In this document: positions 23,501-34,689 of the stretch, one piece after another
How positions within the stretch are numbered: the stretch's first letter is position 1
Layout: the number at the start of each line of letters is the position of its first letter
Translations under genes and position numbers: made by a program
Notes under the pieces: model-generated
Told to the model about the DNA's origin: nothing
Seen by the model: the letters and a program-made list of their open reading frames with translations, nothing else
Database searches by the model: none
Source of the DNA: Cycas panzhihuaensis
Lineage: Eukaryota; Cycadophyta
Length of the DNA: 64,000 nt
NCBI GenBank assembly: GCA_023213395.1
Contig: CM041465.1
Coordinates: 40,059,741 to 40,123,740 of the forward strand
Reading direction: 5' to 3'

Positions 23501-24754
23501 GGTAGGGCAAGGAAAGGACAGGAGGTGGAGATCGTTTGAGGAATTGCAAGGCCTTGAGGAAGAGATCCTCAGGGTGAAACGGATTTTGGAAAACCAGTAT
23601 ATTCCGAAGAGGTCGGTGCCAGATACTCTGGTATGGCCCCCTTCATCTATGGGCTCATATACGGTTAAAGCTGGTTATAATCTGAGGATGAGCAGGGAGG
23701 GCTGGGAGAGGAACGACATACTAGCTGGGGTCTGGGAGTTGGGGCTTCTTCCAAAAATAGCTGCTTTTTGGTGGTTATGCCTCCAAAATAAATTACTCAC
23801 ACTGGATAATCTATCGAAGAGGGGCTTCCATTTGGCGAATAGGTGCGTGCTGTGTAAGTTGGAAGTGGAAACCCTGGACCATCTATGTATTCATTGTCCC
23901 TATTCGGTGGGCATCTGGAGTGACATTTGGGCTGGGCTGGGGATAGCTTGGGTCTCATCAGAATCCCTAAAAGAGTAGTGGTTAGCTTGGATCTCTCCTT
24001 TTAAAAGCAAAATCCTTTCTAGACTCTGGAAGATGATTCTTCCGGTAGGCTCCTGGTTCATTTGGAAAGAACGAAATAGGAGGATCTCAAAGGTAAAGAG
24101 AAGGATAGCCCGATGTTTCTTGTAGAGATTAGGAAGGCTACCTCAGAAATGATGGTTAAACCAAAAGAGGACAGGATACCCAAGGGGGAAGAAGATATTA
24201 TTAAAGATTGGGTTATAGTTCCCCTGAAGGGCGTTAAAGAGAGGAGAAGAGATGTCAAGTGGCGCCCTCCAGATGCATCATGGGAAAAAGTTAATTTTGA
24301 TGGAGCTGCCAAAGGTAACCTCGAAGAGGCGGGAGGGGGTGGCCTCTGTAGGGATCCTGGTGGTAACTTGAGATGGGCTTTCGCGGAGTATTTGGGTGTT
24401 CAATCGAACCAGAAAGCCGAGGTTCGGGCTATGTTGAGGGCGACAACTCTGTTGGATGAGGAGAATATGCAAAAGGTGATAATAGAGGGTGATTCTATGT
24501 ATGCAATAAAATGCTTGAGAGGGGAAGCGGACCCTAGTTGGGACAACATAGAGATTTTTAGGGATGTCCAGGATGTTCTCGGTTCTAGAGCTAAGGTTCA
24601 GATTCAGCATATTTATAGGGAAGGAAACTCAGCAGCAGATTGGTTGGCAAACTGGGCTGTGTCAAATAAAAGAACAAAAGTCTCGAAAGAGGAGTACTCG
24701 GAGGAGTTACTGAGACTGGTCAGGGTAGATGCACATATGGGAGAGCTAGTCTGA
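20569..24754 (+). pseudogene. LINE ORF2: endonuclease, RT, zinc finger and RNase H
   Basis: The ATG at 20569 begins the APE-type endonuclease (MKVLSWNIRGLNAP; VAGDFNSPL near 20978; GSDHSPL near 21240). RT follows: ALGPDGFPPGFF (21950), LIPKKEG, KIDMSKAYDRV (22325), LRQGDPLSPFLF (22505) and the catalytic box as FVDDN (22645), where FADD is usual. A zf-RVT region (WLCLQNKLLTLDNL, CVLC, HLCIHCP; 23770-23900) and an RNase H domain (VNFDGAAKGN, KAEVRA, EGDSMYAIK, NSAADWLAN; 24290-24650) with its acidic residues close the protein. Frame changes lie near 22875 and 24110, with TAG stops elsewhere. A C-terminal RNase H is typical of a subset of plant L1 elements. Confidence 0.93.
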
Positions 24755-24903
24755 TGAGAAGACCTAAACTTGGGCTAGACCATGGGCCTGTCATGGTCAT
24801 CTTTTCTAAGCCATATGGCATTGATGTACTGGGTTTGGGGACCTAGTTAAAACCCCTGTAATATTATTTTACCTTGTCAAAAAAAAAAAAATTAAAATTA
24901 ATA

Positions 24904-25260
24904 AGAGAAAATTCTTAGTTACATTACAGAGAACTACCTACTTTGCCTTAGTTAGATGCACTGAGTGATGTGGGTTTATTATGTGATTATTTGAAATATA
25001 AATGATTGAACATTCTACCCCAAGTAATGTGACTAGATCTTGACTATATTAGGATAAAGAGGGAAAAAATCAAATAAGAGCATAGGAAAGCAAGGTAGAG
25101 GTAGGATTAACTTACCAAAAAAAAAAAAAAATTAAGAGGGTTATGATTAGGAAATCTTTGAAATTTTTTGACAATTTTGAATGAGTGAGGTCATTCATTA
25201 AACTCATAGTAGGAGAGACATATGTAGTAGAAGAAGCCATGAGAATTTTAAGAAATAGAT
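24904..25260 (+). other. G0 sequence resuming after the LINE
   Basis: The host element continues after the target duplication. There is no recognisable domain. A second run of 15 A lies near 25118-25132 in otherwise AT-rich sequence. Confidence 0.4.
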
Positions 25261-25281
25261 GGTAGTTTTATTATGTATTAT

Positions 25282-25425
25282 GTATGACCAAAGGTAGAGT
25301 TAGGTTGTACCAAGTATAACCAAGTGTGACCAAAGGATGAGTTAAGTTGTACTAAGTACAACCAAGTATAACCAAAGGTTGTGTGAGGTTGTACTCAGTG
25401 TGACCAAGTATAACCAAAGGTAGTG
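25282..25425. repeat. 43-bp imperfect tandem repeat
   Basis: A little over three copies of a unit of about 43 bp built from GACCAAAGGTAGAG, TTAGGTTGTACC and AAGTATAACCAAGT. It lies just 3' of G0 ORF3 sequence, so it may belong to the 3' untranslated part of G0. Confidence 0.75.
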
Positions 25426-25870
25426 ATCACAATTTGAAACCTAAGGACAATTAAAATTACAACCAAATAGAAATAGTAACCATCAAAGAAGTGATCACAT
25501 GATTAATTGTATATAATCAATTGAATAATTATAACTAAAATTGTAATAATTAAAATGACATATTTAAGATAGTCATATTTTATATCAAGGGGTATATCAA
25601 TGCATACATAGTTAGTACATCTTGATAGTATTCTTAACTATATGTTTATTATTATAAGCCTTCTATTATATACTACTTTTGGCCTACATCTAGTTATGAG
25701 AGGACTAGAGATAGGGCCTTTATGTAAATAAAGTTTTTGGTTTGGATGCTCTAATTTTTTGTAAGTGTACATTGTTATATTCTCTGTTAAGTAGTTTAGG
25801 TAAGAGAGAAAGACTAATGCACACAAGGATATAATATTCCAATACCCATTTATCCTACTACTTAGTTAAC
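25426..25870. other. AT-rich stretch without gene
   Basis: No ORF, RNA or repeat that I can support. It may include the 3' LTR of G0, whose ends I could not place. Confidence 0.3.
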
Positions 25871-27260
25871 ACTTAATTCTTAAAATGAAAGATAATGACA
25901 CACTTGGCTGGATCTATTCTACTTTGAATTATGATGTAATATCATATATGTATCATGTTACTATTACCAAGGAAACAAGGGATATTTTGAAATGTAAGTT
26001 TGATCCAAGATTAAAGAGAAGATATAGGTCTCTTCAAGTATTTATTCAAGTAGATTTATAAAATTAAAATTCTCAAGTAAATATAGAAGTTAATGTTAAG
26101 GAATATCAAGAACATCTAAAGAAGGTATGCCAATAATATATTAAGAAGGTATGCCAGGAATATGATGAAATATTTATTAAGATAATATGGTTGAAAACAT
26201 TGTTCATGAATCTACTATTGAATACGAAGAGGCTATTATTGAATGCATTGCTAAATCTAATGAGACTATTGATGAGACTACTATTATTAAGTATGTTGAG
26301 AGTGACGAACCTGTTACTATTATTAGTTGTGAAGATTTTATTGATGATTATGATCAAGCAATTCAAGATGTTGAAGTTTCTTTACTCACCTCTATAGATG
26401 CTTTTATTATTTAAAATGAGATTATAGATGAATCAAATATATTTATATTTATTGATGTTATTGAAGTTCTTGTTTTAAATATTGATTTAAATTTGACTAT
26501 ACAAGTCTCGAAAGATGATTCTGATTATTCAAATAATGAGAAAGATTTGTAAGTTGACAAAGATAAACAAATTGTGATTGAGCATGATCTAGGAGATAAT
26601 CCTAATCCAAAGTTTAGTAAGAGAATGAAAAGATCTCAAGTGATTTAGAATGATAAACCTGGAGTAAAATACAAAGAAATTGAAAAAAAAGTTCATGATT
26701 TGAGAGAGAGATTATATGATCTATATAAAAATTAGAATAAATTTGTAAAATTCAATATGATAATTAAAATATTGTACAAATAATGAATAACTCATTCTTA
26801 CAAAAAAGAATGAACCATATAAAGATTAAGAATCATTACTACATTTAAGAGTTGATACAGCAAAGACAAGTTAAAGATCAAATTGAAGACCAAGTTTCAA
26901 ATATCTTTTTTAAGACATTTTTAAAGATCAACTGTTGTAAATTCAAAAGAAACATCTATATTCCTAAATATGCATTTTGGGGGAGTGTTAGAATAGTTCG
27001 GTTCACGGTCCACTAGGCAAAGTGGTAATGCACATTTATGAAATTAATTTTATTATGATGTTGGTCTTTTGTGGTGAGTTCCATGCATAGCCAAGTTATG
27101 TATTATAAATACATACTCAATGTATCATATTCATATAATATTGTAACAATGTTCTTATGGTATTAATTCAAGTTAAGAAACCTTAAGGATACCATTGTGA
27201 TCTTGGTATTTTATTTTTTTAATTTATTAATTATTATTTTTTATTAACTTTATTTTTCTA
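25871..27260 (+). mobile_element. 3' part of an unclassified LTR element with an acidic ORF
   Basis: A purine tract (TTTTGGGGGAG) ends at 26985 and is followed by TGTTAGAATAGTTCGG, the form of a polypurine tract and 3' LTR start. A TATAAATA word lies near 27108. Upstream, plus-strand frames 25880-26760 encode a decayed, strongly acidic protein with a clear run at 26187-26414 (SNETIDETTIIKYVESDEPV) and a later basic segment (KFSKRMKRSQ). I do not recognise it; a weak resemblance to copia Gag near 25890-26010 is not convincing. No matching 5' LTR is present and the right end is approximate. Confidence 0.45.
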
Positions 27261-28612
27261 CATAATGGATAAATTATATCATGATGATTATGTACATAAT
27301 TTATGTATTATAATATAAATATATAAAGCAATATCATGAACATAAAGTAATATCATATCAATAAGCATACATAGCAAGGGATAAATAGATTTATATATGA
27401 AAAACTTAGAAGATAAAAATGATGGAAAAAAGTTGGAGATGGTAGCTTTGATTTATTATAATCTCCAAATAGTTACATCTCCAAGTTTAATCATTTCTCG
27501 GCCTTTCTCAAGTTCTTAGGTATTGTGTGTACATATTTATAGATTATGTCATTTCAAAAATACCCTATAATATATTTAAGCCTTTTCATCATCCAATAGG
27601 ATGTGTACATGAATATGTGTGTATACTACACTTAGTAATATTTTAGATGTGGAATTATGTGAGACTATAATCTTACATTAAATATTGCATATATGATAAT
27701 ATTCACATATTTCAATATAGTCTACTATGTTCAACCATAGTTGGGATTTGTTATGGAAGGACATTTCATCTTAAGGAGGGGACATAATGTGATATTTAAT
27801 AATTATAAGCTTCAGATATTTTATGAATAATATTACACTATTATTATTATCTCTATGAGTAATATTTTTATAGTGAATGTTTGAGATCTATGAGTATAAA
27901 CCAGTTGTGCTCTGTGAGCATAAACTAATTATGCTTTATAATAAGCATAAACTAACTAATCCTTTTTAAAAAAAGCTTGGAGTAAGAGAAAATATAAAAC
28001 ATTATAGTTAGAAGGGAAAACACTTAGAAAGATAAACCCCCATGGAAATTTGGAGCCATGGAGGATTTAAGTAAGGTTACAAAACCTTAAATAATTTTCA
28101 CAACTAGTAGGTAACCTATCGAGAATGTGTGATGCTCTAATAACCTACTTTTCATTAGGTAGGCCTTATCACTATTTTAATGAGTGGAAGATGCCTTTGG
28201 GGAAGTGCCATATAAACATTGTCCAATTAGGTATTCCCAATGTTAGGAGGTATTCATATAATAACTTTTGGGAATATCCCTTGAATTCTATTTGGCTCTT
28301 GCAAAGGTGGTTGGCGAGATTTAAGAACCATTTATACCAACCCATTGTTGGTTGTTTTATTTAGTAATATCAATTTCTAGGTAAAAGAACTAACCTTAGA
28401 CTAATAAATTTTTTTAGAGTTTTTTCTAGTCTTAGATGAATCATCTCCTTTATCTCTCTCTGTGCTTTCCATTGAAACTATCCTCCTTGCTGAGTATAAA
28501 TAAGTTGAACTCTAACATAAGTATAAATTATCTACTGCATTATATTAGAGGGATAAATAGAGGGAATAAGATTAGTAATAATCACACATATTAAAATATA
28601 TAAGAAAATACA
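27261..28612. other. AT-rich sequence without recognised gene
   Basis: Very AT-rich. An open frame at 28125-28364 (79 codons) has no recognisable motif. A purine-rich word AAGGAGGGGACA near 27773 followed by TGTGATATTT could be another LTR boundary, without a partner repeat to prove it. Confidence 0.3.
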
Positions 28613-28834
<222 letters not shown>

Positions 28835-29089
28835 TACTACAATGATGCTACATTAGTGTGTGGTCCCAAAATTTCTATGAGCATCAATAACTATCCAAAG
28901 AGAAATAATGAGTTGCTTTCCATATTTATGGAATGGATAAACACTTCACCCAAATATGTTCTCTCTCATTAGTTGCTCTCAAATGTGCTTTGTGTTGTGG
29001 GTTAATCTCCACCTATACCACTGTCTCTATGAGGTCTTATGGGTCATCTACCGATAATTTGTCGAGAACCATGTGTTCAACTTATCAAC

Positions 29090-29448
29090 TATTAAATATT
29101 AATGTTTATTTCATAGTTTATAACCTTGGATTATGAACCTCCACTTTGATATTTTATATTATATTAGAGATATATTATTTTATAATTTATGATTAATGAG
29201 TCAATGGGGGTTATGACTTTCACCTTGTATTTATCAAGTTAGATAGAATTATTATTCTCTTCATTATTGTATGTTTTTATGTATAGGTCTTTTGTAAAGA
29301 TACATGAGTGAAGAGTAAGGATTATTGAGTTAGTATATAATGTGAGACAATTATTGAATAGAGATTATATTAATATTTAAAATTAATTTATAATATTTGA
29401 TACTTAATTCTTTCAATTATTAACTCTATTTCATGCCTTACCATAACA
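29090..29448 (+). repeat. C3 5' LTR
   Basis: It begins TATTAAATATTAATG, where the partner has TGTTAGATATTAATG (a G-to-A change in the terminal TG), and ends CCATAACA. Confidence 0.85.
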
Positions 29449-29451
29449 TCT

Positions 29452-29464
29452 TAGTATCAGAGTA
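29452..29464 (+). promoter_or_regulatory. C3 primer binding site (mutated)
   Basis: It reads TAGTATCAGAGTA. The initiator tRNA-Met site is TGGTATCAGAGCA, so two transitions separate them. Confidence 0.75.
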
Positions 29465-29837
29465 AGTTTTTAGTGTATTATCTACTATAATTATAGAGTA
29501 GTGTGTTGGTTCTAATTGTTATTAAAATTGACATATTTGTTATACATTAAATTCTAGTTTTTAGCAGAGTAATTTAGTTATTGAGGTAGATTTAACATGC
29601 ATGTTGTACATATTTAATTATAGGTAGTTAGACACAAATTTGTAAACTTTATGAGACATGCAGATAAGCATATATCATATGTAGGCATAAAATATCATAT
29701 GCAAACAACTAAATAAACATTGAAGAAGTGCTAAAAAGCATTGCAAAATAAGAAAGAGCCATAGAAGACTTTTGTTTAAATATCCTCTCCTCTTGATGAA
29801 ATAATTAAAAAAATGTTTATTGGCTAGAGATCTCCTC

Positions 29838-29843
29838 TAGTAA

Positions 29844-29874
<31 letters not shown>

Positions 29875-29899
29875 CTACATATATATCTATATATGTATG

Positions 29900-29979
<80 letters not shown>

Positions 29980-29986
29980 TGTGTAG

Positions 29987-30031
<45 letters not shown>

Positions 30032-30102
30032 TGTATGTATGTATGTATGTATGTATGTATGTATATATATATATACAAAGAGATAGAGAGAGAGAGAGAG
30101 AG
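29838..30102. repeat. Compound microsatellite (TATG/ACAT/GT/AT/AG)
   Basis: Runs of ATGT, ACATAT, GT, AT, GTAT and AGAG units follow one another inside C3. Open frames across it in all directions are repeat artefacts (poly-CV, IY, TH). Confidence 0.95.
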
Positions 30103-30150
30103 ATTGGAAACCTTTAACAAGGGTCTCAATATCAATTAAAGAATATTCTC

Positions 30151-30177
30151 AATTGTATAACATAATGTTATACAATT
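30151..30177. repeat. Perfect 13-bp inverted repeat
   Basis: The arms AATTGTATAACAT and ATGTTATACAATT are separated by a single A. It is AT-rich and could form a cruciform. No associated gene is visible. Confidence 0.8.
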
Positions 30178-30860
30178 TTAGGGATTCCTCAATTTTTTTT
30201 GGTAGTGCATGAAAGCAATGACTTGCATGATGATGGGTGACATTGAGATGAGCATTTTCAACCAAATATAACATCAACCTACCCAAACACACAATAAATG
30301 AAGATACCCACATAGATGCAAGTTGTCAAACACCAAGGATATATCCACAAATCCAATGATGCAAAACAATTGGTAAAAAATGTAGGTATGAAGCATAGGA
30401 CATCTATTATAAAGGGGATGAATACTAGGACATAAAGCAAACACCCAAAAGAGCTAAAAAATAATCCATTACTAGCTACCAACATGTGAATACAGAAGTC
30501 ATTTCATACACAACCATGAAACAATAAACTTTTAAGAGTTTCTTAAGCATTCCCAGCATAGAATTAAGACACAAATCACACAGTTGTGTACACATAGAGG
30601 AGAAGAGGAAGGACACCCACAAAGTCAACAAACATAAAGACAACATTACCAAACATGTAAAGATAGAATAATTGCTAAAATAGAGACACCATGCCTTACA
30701 AAGGGTTGTGAAACATGCTAGACATCCAACATAGGGAAGAACATATTGCAAAAAAAGACTAGAGGTAAGCCAGATGAGTCAAACATCAAACAAACACTAA
30801 GAGGCCAAACATAGAGAAAAACTTAAATAAGGATGGAGGAGGCCAAACATAAACCTAAGG
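30178..30860 (+). other. C3 internal region without recognisable domain
   Basis: AT-rich with short antisense open frames that look accidental. I cannot identify Gag, protease or integrase here. Confidence 0.4.
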
Positions 30861-32255
30861 AGGAAGAAGAATATTTTGTGCCTTCCTAATGATGTAAATG
30901 AATGTATAAAACTAAGTTCAAATCTAATAGATTTATAGATAGGTACAAAGCATGACTTGTTGTGAAAGGCTTCAAGCAACAAGACCAAGAGATATTCACT
31001 CCTGATGTAAATATGAACACCATTCAACTCATTATGGTGATAGTTGCATAATACAATTAGAAAATACACTAGATGAATGTGAAATGTGTATTTTTGAATG
31101 TGGATTTAATTGAAGAAGTCTACATGGAGAAGCCACTTGGATTTATTTAAAAATACCACAAACACTTGGTATGCAGACTTAGGAGGGCCTTGTATGCCCT
31201 AAAATAAGCTATTAGGGCCTAATATAATAAAATTAATTAGTACTTTTAGAAGAATGGGTTTGAGAGATCTTCAACTAACTCAAGCTTATACATTAAAGTA
31301 AAGAATGATAAAATCATATTCATGGTATTATATTTTGATAATCTATTGATCATAATTAATGATATTAATATGATATTATGTTTGAAGGTAGATCTTAGTC
31401 ATTACTTTGAGATGATAAATCTAGGAATTTTACATCACTTCCTTGGAGTGGATGTATGAAAAAGGCTTGAACATGTCTTTATCTTAGAGGTAAAATATAC
31501 TTGGAAAATTCTAAAGGAATTCAGTATGGAAGATTATAAGCTCGCAAATTACCCCATGGAGACAGGCTCTAGATTGATAGTAGAAGATGGTGGAGTAGGC
31601 ATTGATTGTACATTATATAGGCAACTGGTGAGAATTCTAATATAATCCTTGATCCCTACCAGACCTATTATATCTTATGTAGTTAGAATAGTGTCTAGGT
31701 TTATAGCAACATCAAAATGAAGTCACTAGAAAGTTATAAAAAGGGTCCTCAAATACTTGAAGTAGATAATTCATTATGGACTAAAATTTTAACATAACAA
31801 TAATTTCAAGATGATAAGATTCATAGATTCTAATTGGACTAGATGTGTAGACAATAGAAGGTCAACTTCTAGGTTTGGTTTTAGTTGAAATCACATGGAG
31901 CAATAAAAAGAAAGTAATTTTTATTTTATCCTCTACTGAACTAGAGTATAAAACTATAGTTATAGCATCTTAGATTTTGGAAGACATGGGACCATAACAA
32001 TCAGAACCAACTATCTTATACTATGATAATTATAGTACCTTGAAGATTGCCAAAAATCTTGTATTCCACATTTGCACAAAATATATTTATGTGCACTATC
32101 ACTTTATTTGAGAGATTAAAAATTATGTGATTTGAGATGATGTAAAGGCCTATAAAAGAATAGTTGGTTAACATCTTCACCATACCACTAGCATTTAAAA
32201 GATTCCAAACCCTTAGGTATGGTTTAGGTGTCGAAAAAAATAAAATAAACATTAA
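30861..32255 (+). pseudogene. pol: C3 reverse transcriptase and RNase H (decayed)
   Basis: Scattered plus-strand copia motifs: MNTIQLIMVI near 31012, EEVYMEKPLGFI (31105-31140), CRLRRALYALK (31175-31207), YFDNLLII near 31330 (where YVDD is expected), FLGVDV (31440), DYKLANYPM, then RNase H pieces FIDSNWTRCVDN and RRSTSRFGF (31826-31890) and a remnant of the YDNxSxLxIAKN motif (32020-32055). Stops and frameshifts are frequent. The purine tract and 3' LTR follow directly. Confidence 0.85.
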
Positions 32256-32262
32256 GGGGGAG

Positions 32263-32623
32263 TGTTAGATATTAATGTTTATTTCATGGTTCATAACCTT
32301 GGGTTATGAACCTCCCCTTTGATGTTTTATATTATGTTAGAGTTAAGATTATTTTATGATCTGTGAGTGATTGGTCAATGGGGGTTATGACTTTCACCTC
32401 ACATTCATTAATTTAGATAGAATTATTATTCTCCTCATTATTGTATATAGTTATGTATAGGTCTTTTGTAAAAGTGCATGAGCAAAGAACAAGGATTATT
32501 AAGTTAGTTTGTAATGTGAGATATTTATTGAGTAGAGCTTATGCCAAATATTTAGAATCAATTTCTAATGTTTGATGGTTAATCCTTTCAATTATTAACT
32601 CCATTGCATGCATTATTGTAATA
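32263..32623 (+). repeat. C3 3' LTR
   Basis: Starts TGTTAGATATTAATG directly after the purine tract. The outer end is eroded (GTAATA where ATAACA is expected). Confidence 0.85.
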
Positions 32624-33644
32624 ATAGCCATATGACTAAGGACATAAGGAAGTCCCTCTAGACTCATAGGTCTTAAATCTCTAACTTCACCTCTCTCTAC
32701 CTCACATAGGACTCCATGTATATATTTATCACTCTAATGGAAAAAGTGAAGTATACTATCTACCTCTTGAAGAGGGCATGCTAACCCTTGGTCCAAATTA
32801 GTGGTATGTTTAAGCCATAAACAAATGAAGGTACTATGTTAAGTGCTTGTGTCTACCTCTTAAAGAGGGCATGTCAAACCTTGGTTAAATTTGGTAGCAT
32901 GTTTAAGCCATGAACAAATGAAATTACTATGTTAAGTGCCTATCATATAAAGCTACTACTCAACAACTCATCCTCTATAAAATGACAATAACAAGAGATG
33001 ATTTATCCATGTTTGAAAATTAAATTCAAAAGTTAAATGACTAAAGAAAGTAACCAATTTAGAGTAACTAAAATATAAATAGAGACTCACCATTATTGTC
33101 AGACTCACTTAAAGTAACATTGTGATGCTTGAAAAAGGCTAATGATATTTTTAGAGTAGTAACATTCTAGTAGACCCTACGTCCATCAATTACCTCACCC
33201 TAGCCGTATAAGATACCACCTTGTATGCTATGCACCTACTTGCTCACCAAGACACTCTTCAATGAATAAGGCAATCATAAAGGACACCAATATGATGCAA
33301 AACATAATACCATTAAGATATAGAACTACATTTGGTTCTCTCACAACTAGATGCAAACTTGGTAGTACACTGAAAGTGGATGACTTAATCAAACCTATAC
33401 TAAAAGATTTATAATTATAAACCTATACTTCTCTATCTACCTACTGTTACATCATCCCTCCCCTTTTTCCCTTATATACTTATAATTTCCAATGGTCTCA
33501 ACCATTATAAGTTACAATTGACACAGTGATTAGTTTATCGATGTGTTCGAAAGGAATTATTAACATATTTTAACCTTAAATTATAATTTGTTCATAACTA
33601 TATTCTATGATCAACTTGTACTTGTGGATAGATATAATGTACTT
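32624..33644. other. Gene-free stretch, perhaps the 3' flank or LTR of gypsy GA
   Basis: No coding domain. Words such as GGTTCTCTCACAACTAGA (near 33332) resemble TAGTTCTCTCACAACCAGA near 53170 beside gypsy GC, so this may be LTR or 3' sequence of GA, but no paired LTR was found. Confidence 0.35.
32761..32946. repeat. 93-bp tandem duplication
   Basis: Two copies start TACCTCTTGAAGAGGGCATG (32761) and TACCTCTTAAAGAGGGCATG (32854), with clear divergence between them. No ORF depends on it. Confidence 0.9.
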
Positions 33645-34170
33645 GCAACCTTGACCCAAACTATGATCTACTTACAGTCCCAACCTAAACCATGATCTGC
33701 TCGTAATCTATATCCTATCCATGATCTACTCACAATCCTAGCCTGAACCATGATTTGCTTGCAATCTTGGTTCAATTCATAATTTGCTTGTAATCATTAC
33801 CCAAACCATGATCTAATCATAATCCTAGCTCAAACTGTAATATGCTTGTAATCCCGACCTAAAATATAATTTGATCACGATCCTAGCCTGAACTGTAATT
33901 TACTCGTAATCTCGACCCAAACCACAATTTGCTCATGGTCTTGGCTTGAACTGCAATCTACTCACAATCCCAATGCGAACTATGATCTCCTTGTGATTGT
34001 GACCTAAACCATGATCAACTCATAATCATAACCAGAATCATGATCTACTCGTGATCCTAGCCCAAACTATAATCCGCTCATAATCCTGACCTAAACCATG
34101 ATCTGCTCATGATCCCAGTCTGAACTATAATTTGCTTACAATACTGACCACTAACCATGATCTGATCATA
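33645..34170. repeat. 29-bp satellite-like tandem array
   Basis: About 18 copies of a 29-bp unit near TCCTGACC-TAAACCATGATC-TGCTCATAA. Neighbouring units tend to alternate between an ACCATGATC type and an ACTATAATT type, hinting at a 58-bp higher-order unit. It lies 3' of ORF3 of gypsy GA in that element's direction. Confidence 0.9.
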
Positions 34171-34680
34171 TTCCAAAAATTAAAGTCCTTTACAAAATTA
34201 TGTCATCTCTGCCCACACATGTCTCCCCTATCACAAAATCAATAAGTATCCTTACTTATTCATAAAACATTTCCTATTCCTTTCCCCCTTAAAAAAATTA
34301 ACAATTATCTTACTATTCACATTTCATTTAATCCTTTGTATAATTGGTTCATTGTCTGATAGATATAATTGATATCCAATCGTGTAACAGTCGGTAAAAT
34401 TTGAATTCCCTATGACTAACAATGGTCCATAAGGATCGCGACATCTTTTAATGCATCCAATTATACTAGTGTTAGTTTTTCCCCTTTGTGCAGCTTTAAA
34501 TTTTTCTCATTTGCTTCATAATACAACTTCTCCATTCTCAACAAGTCCTAGTATAGGTGATAAAATTTTGACCAAAACTTATTCACATGATCTACATCCT
34601 CCTTAGTCTCTAGCATCCATGCACCTAATTTAAGAATTATGTCATGTAACCCTAGAGAAATTTCTTGTTGGAAACAACTT
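34171..34680 (-). other. Spacer between the 29-bp array and GA ORF3
   Basis: AT-rich, probably the 3' untranslated part of GA. No gene recognised. Confidence 0.35.
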
Positions 34681-34689
34681 TTAAATGCT

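Larger units (their letters stand above)
18679..24891 (+). mobile_element. Full-length plant L1-type LINE
   Basis: The 6.2-kb element runs from 18679 to a 13-A tail (24879-24891). A 12-bp target duplication flanks it, with one mismatch: TTGAAATTAATA at 18667-18678 and TTAAAATTAATA at 24892-24903. The second starts TTAAAA, a typical L1 endonuclease target. Two ORFs are present. G+C is visibly higher than in the surroundings and ORFs are longer (up to 240 codons), so it is among the youngest insertions here, although it still carries about ten stops and two frameshifts in ORF2. Confidence 0.95.
1..25260 (+). mobile_element. Old Ty3/gypsy element G0, host of three nested insertions
   Basis: Pieces of one plus-strand gypsy element can be joined across three younger insertions. 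They run protease (241-1220), Gag-like core, RT, RNase H and integrase (8321-11582), integrase C-terminus (16583-16720), and ORF3 (17128-18678), with a short tail after 24903. Removing GE1 with one ATATC copy restores a reading frame across position 1220. Removing C1 with one AATAT copy rejoins the integrase tail. Every domain carries stops and frameshifts, so this is a dead copy. The 5' end, with Gag and the 5' LTR, lies outside the window, and I could not define the 3' LTR. The right boundary is approximate. Confidence 0.85.
29090..32623 (+). mobile_element. C3: shortened Ty1/copia element, plus strand
   Basis: LTRs at 29090-29448 (359 bp) and 32263-32623 (361 bp) align well (ATTAATGTTTATTTCAT; GGGGGTTATGACTTTCACCT). 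A purine tract ATTAAGGGGGAG stands right before the 3' LTR, and a mutated initiator-Met primer site follows the 5' LTR. At 3.5 kb it is too short for a complete copia element; Gag, protease and integrase are not recognisable. No clear target duplication is left. Confidence 0.85.

Noticed and set aside
24879-25132. LINE 3' transduction ending at the second A-run near 25118-25132
   Set aside because: The target duplication fits directly after the first A-run (TTAAAATTAATA), and sequence after the second run does not match the left flank.
27773-27800. Polypurine tract and LTR start near AAGGAGGGGACA
   Set aside because: No second copy of the following sequence exists in the window, so an LTR cannot be shown.
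29851-30135. Open frames of 75-88 codons in three frames over 29851-30135
   Set aside because: They are translations of GT, AT and AG microsatellites (poly-CV, IY and TH) and carry no protein signal.
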